The notes: generated from the sequence alone by a model not told the origin. Shown: positions 24,148-33,866, numbered from the stretch's first letter. The stretch: DNA of 64,000 nt from CAUSKK01 sp963532425 (GCA_963532425.1 CAUSKK010000010.1:1-64000), one strand, 5' to 3'. Made by a program: numbers and translations.

Positions 24148-27100
24148 TTAGGGTTGCTGGCGCAGCTGGGCGGCCACCTCGTCCGGGTCGCGGTTGTCGG
24201 GCCAGGCCGACAGCGGGCGCGGGCTGCCGTCGCGGTTCCAGAGGCTGACCGGCCGGCGGCGGGTGGCGATGAACTCGGCCAGCGGCTGGCCGTCCGGGTA
24301 GAAATAGACGAGCCGGTCGCCGGAGAGCAGCCGCCAGGGCTGTTCCCGGCTGTCGTACTGGAGCAGGGCGCGGCGCTGGCTGCCGTGGTAGAGGCTGGCG
24401 CTGCTGATACGCCCCTGGGCCACCGTGTTCAGCCAGCCCACCGGCACGCCCCGGCTGAAGTTGCCGACGGTTTTCACCGTCCCATCGGGGCCAAACACCA
24501 GCAGCAGCCCTTCGGCCGGCGAATGGCGGAACACCCGCTCGCTGCCCGGCGGCAGGCGGTAGGGGGCCGTCTGCGGCGCGCCGTTGGCGTAGTAGTCGCG
24601 GACGACGCTCCAGCCATCGGCGCTGCTGCCGAGCAGCTCGCGGAAATAGGCCGCCCCCTGGTTGCTGGCCAGCGGCTGGCCCTGGCCGTCGAAGGCATAG
24701 ACGGTTTTCGTCGGCGCCGGCTGGTAGGCCAGCGGGCTTTGGTAGTCGTTGGCGCGGACGGTGTAGAGGTCGCGGAAGGGCTGAAGCTCGCCGGTGAGAC
24801 TGGTCGCCGTCGGCAGGCGCAGACTGGCCACCATTTCCGCCAGATGTGGCGCCCGCCCATCGACGCCCAGCGCCTGCAATTCGGGCAGGGTGCTGTCGTC
24901 ATCGTCCCCATAGCCCGGCGCCGGAGCGGGATTCGGGGCCGAAGCGCTTGGCCCCGTTGCCTGATGGGCGGCTTCTACCACCGAAGCGCTTCCCTGATTG
25001 CCACTAGCCGAAGCGCTCGGCTCGGCCGTCGTTTGATTAGCGGCGGCGTTCTGGCTGGCTTCCGGGGCCGAAGCGCTTCCCCCCTGAACCGCCCCGTTCG
25101 GGGTCGCGGTCTGACTGGCGTTCTGAACCGAAGCGCTTCCTTGAGCTGAAGCGCTTCCCTGATTACCAGCAGCGGCGTTCTGGGCCGAAGCGCTTTGCTC
25201 TGCTGTGGCGGTCTGATTACCGGCCATGGCCATTTGACTGGCGTCATTGCCGGCCGTTGCCGTCTGACTGCTGACTTCCGAAGCCGAAGCGTTTCCCTCT
25301 GCCACCTGATTGGCACTGGCCGAAGCACTTCCCTGAGCTGAAGCGCTCTGTCCTTCTTCCCCCTGGGCGATTTTTGCCGAAGCGCTTGGGGTCGTTGCCT
25401 GATTACTGGCGTTCTGAACCGAAGCGCTTCCTTGGGCCGTTTGACTAGTAGCAGCGACGTTCTGGCTGGCTTCCGAAGCCGAAGCGCTTCCCGCCGCCGT
25501 CTGATTAGCTCCGGCCGAAGCGTTTGTTTGAACCGAAGCGCTCTGCCCCGCCGTGGCGGTCTGATTACCGGCCGTGGCCGTTTGACTGGCGTCATTGCCG
25601 GCCGTTGCCGTCTGACTGCTGACTTCCGAAGCCGAAGCGTTTCCCTCTGCCACCTGATTGGCACTGGCCGAAGCACTTCCCTGAGCTGAAGCGCTCTGTC
25701 CTTCTTCCCCCTGGGCGATTTTTGCCGAAGCGCTTGGGGTCGTTGCCTGATTACTGGCGTTCTGAACCGAAGCGCTTCCCTGATTTCCAATAACCGCAGT
25801 GCTCGGCGCCGGATTGGCTCCGGCCGGCGGGTTTTCCTCCCGGAGCACGGCGATGACTTCGCCCGCGCCCACGTCCGGGGTGGGTGCCGGGCTCGGTTCG
25901 GCCGGCGGGACACCGGCGGCGCTGGCCGTTGCAGGGTCGACCCCGGCCCGGGGGGCGATGCTGTCCGGCAGCTGCTGGGCCACGGTAGCCACGGCGGCGG
26001 CCGGATTGGGGGTTGGACTGGCGTTCTGGGCCGAAGTGCTTCCCTCGGCCGTCGCTGTTTGACTCACTTCCCGAGCCGAAGCACTGTCTCCGGTCGTTTG
26101 ATTAGCTCCGACCGCAGCGCCTGGCTCCGGAGCCGCTCTGTTCTGGGTGGCGGTCGGCGCGGCGTTCTGAACCGAAGCGCTAGGGGTTGCCGCCAGCTGC
26201 TGGGCACCGTCCGCCGCTGCTGGAACCGAAGCGCTTGGCTCGCCCCTTTGCGGCGCGCTGGCCGAAGCGCTTCCCTCGGCCACTTGGCCGGCGGTCGCCG
26301 TTTGGTTACTGGTTTCTGAAGACGAAGCGCTTCCCTTAGCTGAAGCGCTTGGCTCGGCCGGGGCGGTCTGACTGGCATTCTGAGCCGAAGCACTTCCCTC
26401 TGCCACCTGATTAGCGACGACTGAAGCGCTTCCTTGGGCCGTTTGACTAACGTCATTAGCGGCTCCCGAGGCCGAAGCGCTTTGCCGATTGGCACTGGCC
26501 GCAGCGCTGTCCTGATTTCCAGCAACGGCAGCCGTTTGGCTGCCCGCCGGCGCCATCAGCGTGTGTACGGCCTGGAGCTGGCGGTATTGCTGCAGCAGCA
26601 GCTGGTGATGCACCAGCCCCTCGGGCTGGGGTTGCAGCGGGCTGAGGGGGCGCAGCGGGCCGCCGTCCGGGCCCCAGTACTGCCAGTGGCTGCCCACCGC
26701 CCGGGCCAGGGCGTTGCCGGCGGGATAGAAATAGAGGGTCTGGGTCGGTTCGCGCCAAATCTGGGTGTGGCCCTGCTCGTCCAGCAGCACCTGCACCGCC
26801 TTCGGGCCGTTGCTTTCGGCGAAAACATAGCGCTCGCCGTCGCTCCAGTAGCGCCAGCCGATGCGCTGGCCGCGCTGGTAGGTGGTGGCACTCTGCAGGC
26901 GACCGTCGGGGCGGTAGCTGTAGACGCGGCCGTTCAAACCGGCCTCGCCAAAATCGGCCTCGTGGCCGGGGCTGAGCAGGAAGGGGGCGGTCTGGGGGCT
27001 GTCGCTGTCCTGGTAGAAATCCTGGGCCACCAGCAGGCCGTCCTTGGTCTGACCGACAATGTGGCGCCGGTAGCCGCCGGCACTGGCCGTGGCGGCGGGC

Positions 27101-27312
27101 TGGCCCTGGGCGTCGAAATAGAGCACCGTGGGCGTGGGCCGGGGGGTGAAATGGATGCCGTTGTTGAAATGGGCCGGCGGCAGCAGCGGCAGCGGCGTGG
27201 GGGCGGCATAGGCGGCCCGGTGCGGCGGCCGGAGCCGTTCCTGGGGATTGAGGCGCTCCGGCGCGGCGGGGGCGGCCAGGGGCAGCAGGGCTAGGAGATA
27301 AATCTTTTTCAT
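24148..27312 (-). CDS. Large secreted protein: two homologous modules joined by a Ser-Ala-Ser repeat linker
   Basis: 1054 residues with a signal peptide (MKKIYLLALLPLAAPAAP). Residues about 55-230 and 863-1040 are homologous modules: TVLYFDAQGQP matches TVYAFDGQGQP, DFYQDSDSPQTAP matches DYYANGAPQTAP, and TLYFYPAGNALA matches LVYFYPDGQPLA. They recall MORN/YwqK-like YxxDGxL repeats, but I do not recognise the family. Between them, about 255-797, is a low-complexity Gln/Ala/Ser/Asn linker in which nearly every SAS comes from the palindrome GAAGCGCTTC or a variant. It is probably periplasmic or surface-exposed. Function unknown. Confidence 0.75.
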   Translation of the reverse strand: MKKIYLLALLPLAAPAAPERLNPQERLRPPHRAAYAAPTPLPLLPPAHFNNGIHFTPRPTPTVLYFDAQGQPAATASAGGYRRHIVGQTKDGLLVAQDFYQDSDSPQTAPFLLSPGHEADFGEAGLNGRVYSYRPDGRLQSATTYQRGQRIGWRYWSDGERYVFAESNGPKAVQVLLDEQGHTQIWREPTQTLYFYPAGNALARAVGSHWQYWGPDGGPLRPLSPLQPQPEGLVHHQLLLQQYRQLQAVHTLMAPAGSQTAAVAGNQDSAAASANRQSASASGAANDVSQTAQGSASVVANQVAEGSASAQNASQTAPAEPSASAKGSASSSETSNQTATAGQVAEGSASASAPQRGEPSASVPAAADGAQQLAATPSASVQNAAPTATQNRAAPEPGAAVGANQTTGDSASAREVSQTATAEGSTSAQNASPTPNPAAAVATVAQQLPDSIAPRAGVDPATASAAGVPPAEPSPAPTPDVGAGEVIAVLREENPPAGANPAPSTAVIGNQGSASVQNASNQATTPSASAKIAQGEEGQSASAQGSASASANQVAEGNASASEVSSQTATAGNDASQTATAGNQTATAGQSASVQTNASAGANQTAAGSASASEASQNVAATSQTAQGSASVQNASNQATTPSASAKIAQGEEGQSASAQGSASASANQVAEGNASASEVSSQTATAGNDASQMAMAGNQTATAEQSASAQNAAAGNQGSASAQGSASVQNASQTATPNGAVQGGSASAPEASQNAAANQTTAEPSASASGNQGSASVVEAAHQATGPSASAPNPAPAPGYGDDDDSTLPELQALGVDGRAPHLAEMVASLRLPTATSLTGELQPFRDLYTVRANDYQSPLAYQPAPTKTVYAFDGQGQPLASNQGAAYFRELLGSSADGWSVVRDYYANGAPQTAPYRLPPGSERVFRHSPAEGLLLVFGPDGTVKTVGNFSRGVPVGWLNTVAQGRISSASLYHGSQRRALLQYDSREQPWRLLSGDRLVYFYPDGQPLAEFIATRRRPVSLWNRDGSPRPLSAWPDNRDPDEVAAQLRQQP
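25202..25780 (-). repeat. Near-identical direct repeat inside the linker
   Basis: About 230 bp at 25202-25432 recurs at 25550-25780, offset 348 bp, with only a few changes. The encoded blocks run from ASNQATTPSASAKI to NQTATA. It shows recent in-frame expansion of the linker, probably by unequal recombination. Confidence 0.88.
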
Positions 27313-27387
27313 GGGTCCTCCAAACGATGAAGGCCCTATTGTAATGGGCGATAATCGCCCTTTTGCCCGGAACCCCCGCTAGCGCCC

Positions 27388-28167
27388 ATGTTTAAATTTG
27401 ATTCCCGCACCGACCCCGACCTTCGCTTTCTCTGCCAACTGCCCGGCGCCTCGCTCAACGAACTGGCCGTTCTCTTCGACCATGACCACAGCGCCAGCGG
27501 GGGTAGCTGGTTTGAACTGCTCTATCCGCACTGCCCGCCGGAACAGCGCGGCCCGGTGCTCGGCGCGGCCATCGGGCGGCTAGCGGCGCCGCTGGAGGGC
27601 AGTCCGGCGAACTATCGCGCGCTGCTCGACCGGCTCGGCGACTATTTTCGGCTGGTCCTGCCCCCGGCCCTGGCCGAGGGTCTGCCGGAAAGCCCGCTGC
27701 TGGCGGCCCTGCTGCGCCGGATTCTGGCCGAACTGCCCCCGGGCGCCCTGCTGGAACTGGGCCGGCGGCTGAATCGGCTGCCCACGGCCATGCCCCTGCT
27801 GCTGCGCCACGGCCGCGAGCCGCTGACCGGGCCGCTGCTGGCGGTGCTGGCCCACTGGCTCGGGCTGGAAATCTGCGGCGTCGGCCTCGGCGAAATCCCG
27901 GCCAATCAGGCGGCCCTGGAGGCCGAACCGGCGCTGCATCTGCTCGGGCCGCCCCTGTGGCGTTTTCTGCGGCGCACCGGCCCGGGCTTTATCGGCGCCG
28001 AGGACCTCCATTCGCCCCGGCTGCACAGTCCCCGGGCCGGCGCCCACCGCTGGCAGCTGCTGCGCGATTTGGAACCGCCGGCGCCCCTGACCCGGCCCCG
28101 GCTGCTGCTGGCCCTCTGCGCCCGCATCGCCCATCTGCGCCTCCTCTCCCCTTCCCCCTCACCCTAG
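27388..28167 (+). CDS. Hypothetical protein
   Basis: 259 residues, rich in Leu, Ala, Arg and Pro, with no signal peptide. Amphipathic Leu-rich helices at about 90-175 (LLAALLRRILAELPPGALLELGRRL, in two parts) suggest a soluble helical protein. I recognise no family. The frame is open throughout and its codon usage matches its neighbours. No Shine-Dalgarno is evident before the ATG. It precedes the acyltransferase by 8 bp and is likely cotranscribed with plsC, dusA and sbcC. Confidence 0.6.
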   Translation: MFKFDSRTDPDLRFLCQLPGASLNELAVLFDHDHSASGGSWFELLYPHCPPEQRGPVLGAAIGRLAAPLEGSPANYRALLDRLGDYFRLVLPPALAEGLPESPLLAALLRRILAELPPGALLELGRRLNRLPTAMPLLLRHGREPLTGPLLAVLAHWLGLEICGVGLGEIPANQAALEAEPALHLLGPPLWRFLRRTGPGFIGAEDLHSPRLHSPRAGAHRWQLLRDLEPPAPLTRPRLLLALCARIAHLRLLSPSPSP

Positions 28168-28175
28168 GAGTTTTT

Positions 28176-28910
28176 ATGTACCGTTTCCGCATTCTGCTTT
28201 GGAAAATCTGCTTTCCGGTGATGACCGTCCTCTGGTCATCGGCCATCGTGCTGATGAGCTATGTCCTGCCGCCCCGGCGCCACGTGGAGTTCTCCTCCCA
28301 CTGGGGCGACACCACCCTGTGGCTGGCGCGCTGGCTGCTCGGCATTCGCTATGAGGTGGAGGGCTTGGAAAATCTGCCCGCCGACGACGCCTATATCACC
28401 ATGGCCAACCACCAATCCACCTGGGAAACGGCCTATCTGCCCACCCTGCGCCGCTATCAGGTCTGGATTCTGAAATGGGAGCTGACCCAAATTCCCGTCT
28501 TCGGCCGCGCCCTGCGCAGGCTGAAGACCATCGCCATTCAGCGCGAGGAGGGCCGCGAGGCTCTGAAACAGGTAACGGCGGCGGGCACGGCGGCGCTCCG
28601 GGCCGGCCGGACGGTGCTCATCTTCCCCGAGGGCACCCGGGGCCTGCCCGGCGTGAAGCAGCCCTTCAAGGGCGGCGGCGCCCTGCTGGCCAAGGAGAGC
28701 GGCGCCCGTATCCTGCCCGTCGCCCACAACGCCGGCCAGTTCTGGAGTGCCGACGGCCACTTCCACCCGGGCACCATTAAAGTGGTCATCGGCCCGGTCA
28801 TCGACCCGGCCGGCAGGAGCACCCGGGAGATTAGCCAGGCGGTGGAAAGCTGGATTACGAGCACCCGCGACCGGCTCGAGGCGGAAGAAACGGCGCGGCG
28901 GGCCCGATGA
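28176..28910 (+). CDS. plsC: 1-acyl-sn-glycerol-3-phosphate acyltransferase
   Basis: Acylates lysophosphatidate to phosphatidate at the inner membrane. The 244 residues have an N-terminal membrane helix (10-30), the acyltransferase motif NHQSTWE (His79; Glu at the usual Asp position, as in a known subgroup), and FPEGTR at 150-155. CTAGGAG lies upstream of the ATG at 28176; a longer frame overlaps the previous gene and is rejected. Its TGA overlaps the dusA ATG. Confidence 0.9.
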   Translation: MYRFRILLWKICFPVMTVLWSSAIVLMSYVLPPRRHVEFSSHWGDTTLWLARWLLGIRYEVEGLENLPADDAYITMANHQSTWETAYLPTLRRYQVWILKWELTQIPVFGRALRRLKTIAIQREEGREALKQVTAAGTAALRAGRTVLIFPEGTRGLPGVKQPFKGGGALLAKESGARILPVAHNAGQFWSADGHFHPGTIKVVIGPVIDPAGRSTREISQAVESWITSTRDRLEAEETARRAR

Positions 28911-29866
28911 GCTATCGTTTCAGCGTGGCGCCGATGCTGGACTGGACGACGCCGGCCTGTCGGCGCCTCCATCGGCTGCTGGCGCCCCGGGCCCTGCTCT
29001 ACAGCGAGATGATTAGCAGCGGGGCTATCATCCACGGCGACCGCGACCGCCACCTGGCCCACGACGGCGACCACCCCTGCGCCCTCCAGCTCGGCGGCGG
29101 CGACCCGGCGGAGCTGGCCCGGGCCACGGCGCTGGCCGCCCCCTATGGCTATGTCGAAATCAATCTGAATGCCGGCTGCCCCAGCGACCGGGTACAGCAC
29201 AACCAAATCGGCGCCGTGCTGATGAAGGAACCGCGCCGGCTGGCCGACTGTCTCAGCGCCATGGCCGCCGCCAGCCCGGTGCCCATCAGCCTGAAACACC
29301 GCCTCGGCGTCGATGAGCAGGACGAGGGCGAAATTTTCGATTTCATCGCCACCCTCGTCGAGCACAGCCCCTGCCGGAAATTCATCGTCCACGCCCGCAA
29401 GGCCTGGCTGAAGGGCCTGTCGCCGGCGGAAAACCGCACGGTGCCGCCGCTGAACTACGGCCTGGTCTTTGAAATCAAGCGCCGCTTCCCCGGGCTGGAA
29501 ATTGTGCTCAATGGCGGTCTGGAGGACATCGACGGCTGCGCCCGGGTGCTGGCGGCGGTGGACGGGGTCATGGTCGGCCGGGCCGCCTACCAGCGTCCGG
29601 AAATGCTGCTGGCCGTGCCCCGGCTCCACCAGGAGGAAGCGCTTCGGCTCGAGGACGTGCTCCCCCGTATCACCGCCCTGCTGGAAAGCCGGCTGGCCGC
29701 CGGCGAAAGCCTGTTCAGCTACGGCCGCCATCTGCTCGGCCTCGGCACGGGCCGGCCCGGGGCGCGACGTTTCCGCCAGCTGCTCAGCGAGGACGGCCGC
29801 CGGGCCGGGGCCGGGCTTGAGGTCTGGGCAGGGGCGCTGGCGGCGCTGGGCTATCATGCGTATTAA
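28907..29866 (+). CDS. dusA: tRNA-dihydrouridine(20/20a) synthase DusA
   Basis: FMN enzyme that reduces U20 and U20a in the tRNA D-loop. The 319 residues start RFSVAPMLDWTTPACR, carry the catalytic Cys91 in NLNAGCPSDRVQ, and have the DusA-specific HARKAWLKGLSPAENR. It overlaps plsC by 4 bp and sbcC by 11 bp. One palindrome reads EEALRLED. Confidence 0.95.
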   Translation: MSYRFSVAPMLDWTTPACRRLHRLLAPRALLYSEMISSGAIIHGDRDRHLAHDGDHPCALQLGGGDPAELARATALAAPYGYVEINLNAGCPSDRVQHNQIGAVLMKEPRRLADCLSAMAAASPVPISLKHRLGVDEQDEGEIFDFIATLVEHSPCRKFIVHARKAWLKGLSPAENRTVPPLNYGLVFEIKRRFPGLEIVLNGGLEDIDGCARVLAAVDGVMVGRAAYQRPEMLLAVPRLHQEEALRLEDVLPRITALLESRLAAGESLFSYGRHLLGLGTGRPGARRFRQLLSEDGRRAGAGLEVWAGALAALGYHAY

Positions 29867-32480
29867 TCGAATTTTCATCAGAAACATCAACGGCCTGCGC
29901 GGCGAACACGACTTCGATTTGAGCAAATTCTCCGGTCTCTTCGCCATCACCGGGCCCACCGGCGCCGGCAAAACCACGCTGCTGGACGCCCTCTGCCTAG
30001 CCCTCTACGGCCGCACGCCGCGCCTGAAATCCCTGGGCCCGAGCCAGAACGAGCTGCTCACCCTCGGCGAAGATTTCTGCCAGGCCGTGGTGGAATTCAG
30101 CCTCGCCGGCCGCCGCTATGTGGCCCACTGGCAGCAGAAGCGGGCCCGGGGTAAACAGCCCTTCGGCGCGCCCAGCCACCGGCTCAGCACCGGCACCGGG
30201 GAAATTCTCAGCGAGAAAAAATCCGAAACCGAGGCGGCCATTGCGGCCCTGCTCGGCCTGAACTTTGAACAGTTCTGCCAGACGGTGCTGCTGGCCCAGG
30301 GCCAATTTGCCCGCTTCCTCCACGCCAGCGAGAACGAGCGCGCCCAGCTCTTCGAGAGCATCGCCCCGGCCGGCCTCTACCGGCGCCTGTCCGCCCTCAG
30401 CTACGCCCGGGCCAAGGCCGAGACGACGGCGCTGGAGGCCCGGCGGACGGCCCTCGGCCAGGGGGTGCTGCTGTCGGCGGCGGAGCGGGCGGCGCTGGAA
30501 CAGGAATGGGCCACCCTGGAGGCCTCACCCGGGCCGGCCCGGCTGGCCACGCTGCGCCAGCAACTGTGGCAGTGGGCCGAGGGCGACCGGCTCGCCGGCG
30601 AGGAAAGCCAGCTGGCGGCGGCCGAACGGGCTTTGGCCCAGCGCCAGGGCCAGTGGTCGCCGGAGCGCTTCGCCCGGGCCGAGGCGGCGGCGGCCGGGGC
30701 GGAAATCTACGGACGCTGGACGGGCCAAAACCAACGCCGGGCCCAGCTGGAAGCCCAGCGGGCGACGCTGGAAAACGAATGGAACGCCGGCGCGCGGGAA
30801 CGGGCGGCCCGGGCCGAGACGCTGGCCGTGGCCGAACGGGCCCTGCAGGACAGTCAGGAAGCGCTTCGGGCGGCCGAGGCCCGGCAGCAGCAGCGGGCGA
30901 CGGCGGCCCGGGAACGGGATTTTCTCCACCAGCAGCTGCGCAGCCTGCCGCCGGCAGCACCGGGCACCGAGGACGATAACGATGCCCCGCTTCCCCCCGC
31001 CGAACGGGAGGCCCTGGCCCGGGCCGCCGAGGATGCCGGCCACTGGCTCCGGGCCGAGCAGGCCGCCGCCGCCGTCGCCCGGGCCCGCCGGGAACAGGCC
31101 GAGCGCGAGGCCCAGTGCCACCGGCTCGATGGGGAACTGGCCACGGCCGAGGCCGAGCAGAGTCGGGCCAGCTGGAACCAGCAGCGCACCGAACTGCGCC
31201 CCGGTGAACCCTGCCCGCTCTGCGGTTCGACCCAACACCCCTGGGCCGGCCAAACCCTGGCCGCGCCGCCGCTAGCCCGCCTGCGCCAGCGCTGGGCCGA
31301 GGCCCGCCGCACCCTGGCCACGGCCACGGCCACGCGCCAGCAGCTTGAGGATGAAGCGGCCCGGCTGCCCCGGCCCGGGGGCCAGTGGAACCGGGCCAGC
31401 GCCGAGGAAGTCCAAGGCCGATGGCAACGGGAACAACAGCGCCAGCGCCGCCAGCTAGTCCACCGGCTGGAGCAGCTCGACCGGCTGCTGCAGGCCCCCG
31501 ACCCGCTGCCCCAGCAGCGCCACGCCCGGGACGAGGCCCAGCGCCGCTACCAGGACGCCCAGCGGGAATGGCAGGCGGCCGAAGCCCGGCAGCAGCAGCG
31601 CCAGGGGCGCCGGCAGCAGCTGGAGGCCCAGCGGGCGGAGTTGGACGGCCTGTTGCCCACGCTGGCGGCCGAATGGGCGGACTATCTGGCCGCCAGTCCC
31701 TTCACGGACGAGGCCGATTTCAACGCCGCCCGGCTCGGCGCCGGCGACTGGGCCCGGCTCCAGGCCGAACGGCAGGAACTGCTGCGGCTGGCGGCGGAAA
31801 ATCGCAGCTGGCGGACGCGCTGGCAGGCGGCCAAGCTGGCCTTCGACAGTCTCCAACTGCCGCCCCGGGAACGGCTGGCCGCCGAGCTGGCCACGGCGGA
31901 GGAGGCCGACCGGCAGGAACAGCAGCGCCGAGCCGAAATCGCCCAGATGCTGCGCCGGCAGGCGGAGCAGGAACGGTGGCAGGCGGAGGAGCAGGCGGCC
32001 CTACGGCGCCAGCAGGCCGAGGCCGATGGCTGGCAGCAGCTCAGCGCTTTGATAGGTTCGGCCCAGGGCGATGCGCTGGTGCGCTTTGTCCAGGGCATCA
32101 GCTTTGACCGGCTGCTGCAACGGGCCAATGGCCAGCTGCGTTTGATTGCGCCGCGCTACCAGCTGGAGCGTCTGCCCCACGGCCTGCAACTGCAGGTCTG
32201 CGACTGGGCCCAGGGCGGCGCCCGGCGCAGCTGCCAGAATCTATCCGGCGGGGAAAGTTTTCTGGTGTCCCTAGCTCTGGCGCTGGGGCTGGCCGAGCTT
32301 GGCGGCGGCCGGCTGGACTGCCTCTTCCTCGACGAGGGCTTCGGCACCCTGGACAGCGATAGCCTGGATATGGCCCTGGAGGCCCTACTCCGCCTGCAGG
32401 ACCGGGGCAAGATGGTGGGGGTCATTTCCCACATGGAGACGCTGAAGGAACGCATCAGCGACGGCATCCGCCTGGGCTAG
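29856..32480 (+). CDS. sbcC: Nuclease SbcCD ATPase subunit SbcC
   Basis: SMC-like ATPase that with SbcD cuts hairpins and palindromes. The 874 residues have Walker A GPTGAGKTT at 33-41, long Arg/Glu/Gln/Ala coiled coils, a zinc-hook CPLC near 449, the ABC signature LSGGESF and Walker B CLFLDEGFGTLD near the end. The ATG at 29856 lies within the dusA end. It is shorter than E. coli SbcC (1048). sbcD is not in the window. A palindrome-cutting enzyme in a genome full of short palindromes is worth noting. Confidence 0.93.
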   Translation: MRINRIFIRNINGLRGEHDFDLSKFSGLFAITGPTGAGKTTLLDALCLALYGRTPRLKSLGPSQNELLTLGEDFCQAVVEFSLAGRRYVAHWQQKRARGKQPFGAPSHRLSTGTGEILSEKKSETEAAIAALLGLNFEQFCQTVLLAQGQFARFLHASENERAQLFESIAPAGLYRRLSALSYARAKAETTALEARRTALGQGVLLSAAERAALEQEWATLEASPGPARLATLRQQLWQWAEGDRLAGEESQLAAAERALAQRQGQWSPERFARAEAAAAGAEIYGRWTGQNQRRAQLEAQRATLENEWNAGARERAARAETLAVAERALQDSQEALRAAEARQQQRATAARERDFLHQQLRSLPPAAPGTEDDNDAPLPPAEREALARAAEDAGHWLRAEQAAAAVARARREQAEREAQCHRLDGELATAEAEQSRASWNQQRTELRPGEPCPLCGSTQHPWAGQTLAAPPLARLRQRWAEARRTLATATATRQQLEDEAARLPRPGGQWNRASAEEVQGRWQREQQRQRRQLVHRLEQLDRLLQAPDPLPQQRHARDEAQRRYQDAQREWQAAEARQQQRQGRRQQLEAQRAELDGLLPTLAAEWADYLAASPFTDEADFNAARLGAGDWARLQAERQELLRLAAENRSWRTRWQAAKLAFDSLQLPPRERLAAELATAEEADRQEQQRRAEIAQMLRRQAEQERWQAEEQAALRRQQAEADGWQQLSALIGSAQGDALVRFVQGISFDRLLQRANGQLRLIAPRYQLERLPHGLQLQVCDWAQGGARRSCQNLSGGESFLVSLALALGLAELGGGRLDCLFLDEGFGTLDSDSLDMALEALLRLQDRGKMVGVISHMETLKERISDGIRLG

Positions 32481-32736
32481 ACCAATCCCCGGCCCGTTTG
32501 CTCTCCAGCTTGAACCGCTCCAGTGCCGTAGGCACGCAGAGCGCAGCGAGCCAACGGCGAGCAACCGCTTCCCGGGGCGCCAGGGTGAAGCGCTTCGGTT
32601 CGGCGCGACCCGCCGGGGTGAAAAACCGTTTATCGAAAGGGAAACGCCCCGCTTTCCGGCCGCCGGCGGGGCCGTCCCTACGGCAACATCTGTGCCAAAG
32701 CTGCTAAGATAGCCGAAATTTTTTTTAGCGAACCCT

Positions 32737-33180
32737 ATGACCCTCTATCTCACCTTCAAGGCGCTGCATCTTTTCAGCGTTATTAGCTGGTTTGTGGCGA
32801 TTTTCTATCTGCCGCGTTTTTTCGTTTACCACGCCATTGCCCAGAGCGAAAACGACCAGGCCAGCATCAAGCGCTTCAAAGTGATGGAACGCAAGCTGTT
32901 TTATATGGGCCTGCTGGCCATGGGCCTGACCATTGTTTTCGGCCTCGGCATGCTGTCCATGCCCTTCGGCAAGGCGCTGATGGCCAACACCCGCTGGCTG
33001 CCCTGGAAGCTGTGGCTGGTGCTGGTGCTCATCATCTACTACCTCTACTGCTGGAATCGGCTGCTGGTCTTTGCCGACGACGAGAACACCCACAGCCACC
33101 GCTTCTACCGCTATCTGAACGAAATCCCCACCCTGATTCTGCTGGCGATAGTTTTCCTCGCCATTCTTAAACCCTTCTAG
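32737..33180 (+). CDS. hemJ: Protoporphyrinogen IX oxidase HemJ
   Basis: Oxidises protoporphyrinogen to protoporphyrin in haem synthesis. The 147 residues form four helices and match the family: KALHLFSVISWF with His11, FYLPRFFVYHA, then KLWLVLVLIIYY. The ATG is preceded by a short AT-rich spacer after a 256-bp gap holding only one palindrome and GC-rich sequence. It lies 8 bp upstream of ubiG. Confidence 0.93.
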   Translation: MTLYLTFKALHLFSVISWFVAIFYLPRFFVYHAIAQSENDQASIKRFKVMERKLFYMGLLAMGLTIVFGLGMLSMPFGKALMANTRWLPWKLWLVLVLIIYYLYCWNRLLVFADDENTHSHRFYRYLNEIPTLILLAIVFLAILKPF

Positions 33181-33188
33181 GAGAAGAC

Positions 33189-33866
33189 ATGACCACTGCA
33201 CACATTGACAGCTTCGAACGGCACGGCGCCGACTTTTGGAACCGCCGGGGCCCCTATCGCACCCTGCACCACATCAACCCGGCCCGGCTCCAGTTCATCG
33301 AGCGCTTCGTTAAACTCGCCGGCGCCAGCGTGCTGGACATCGGCTGCGGCGGCGGCATTCTCAGCGAGGCCCTGGTCGAGCGCGGCGCCCGGGTTACGGG
33401 CATTGATTTGAGTGGAGCGGTGCTGGCGGCGGCCCGGGCCCACCGGGACGTTAGCGGTCTGAACATCGACTACCGCCAGCAGTCCAGCGCCGACTGCGTC
33501 GCCGCCGGCGAACACTACGACCACATCACCTGCCTGGAGGTGCTGGAACACGTGCAGGACCCGGCGGCCCTCATCGCCGACATCGCCCAGCTGCTGCGCC
33601 CGGGCGGCCACGTCTTCTTCTCCACCCTGAACCGCACTTTCAAAGCCCGGGCCGGGGCCATCTGGGCCGCCGAGGGTCTGGGACTGGTGCCCCAGGGTAC
33701 CCACCAGTTTGATTTCTTCCTGAAGCCGGCCGAGCTGGTGCGTATGGTGGAGCAGGCCGGCCTCACGCCGCTGGAACTGTGCGGCCTGGACTATCACCCG
33801 CTCTGCGGAACGGCGCGCCTGTCCCGCCGACTGGACATCAACTATCTGCTGGCAGCCCGCAAGTGA
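33189..33866 (+). CDS. ubiG: Ubiquinone biosynthesis O-methyltransferase UbiG
   Basis: Performs both O-methylations of ubiquinone synthesis. The 225 residues show FWNRRGPYRTLHHINPARL, the SAM motif VLDIGCGGGILSE near 51, EVLEHV and HVFFSTLNRT, then GTHQFDFFLKP. AGGAG is upstream. It is first in a cluster with the MupP-like phosphatase and the YciK-like SDR, the order ubiG-mupP-yciK known in Pseudomonas. The downstream gene's GTG overlaps its stop. Confidence 0.96.
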   Translation: MTTAHIDSFERHGADFWNRRGPYRTLHHINPARLQFIERFVKLAGASVLDIGCGGGILSEALVERGARVTGIDLSGAVLAAARAHRDVSGLNIDYRQQSSADCVAAGEHYDHITCLEVLEHVQDPAALIADIAQLLRPGGHVFFSTLNRTFKARAGAIWAAEGLGLVPQGTHQFDFFLKPAELVRMVEQAGLTPLELCGLDYHPLCGTARLSRRLDINYLLAARK

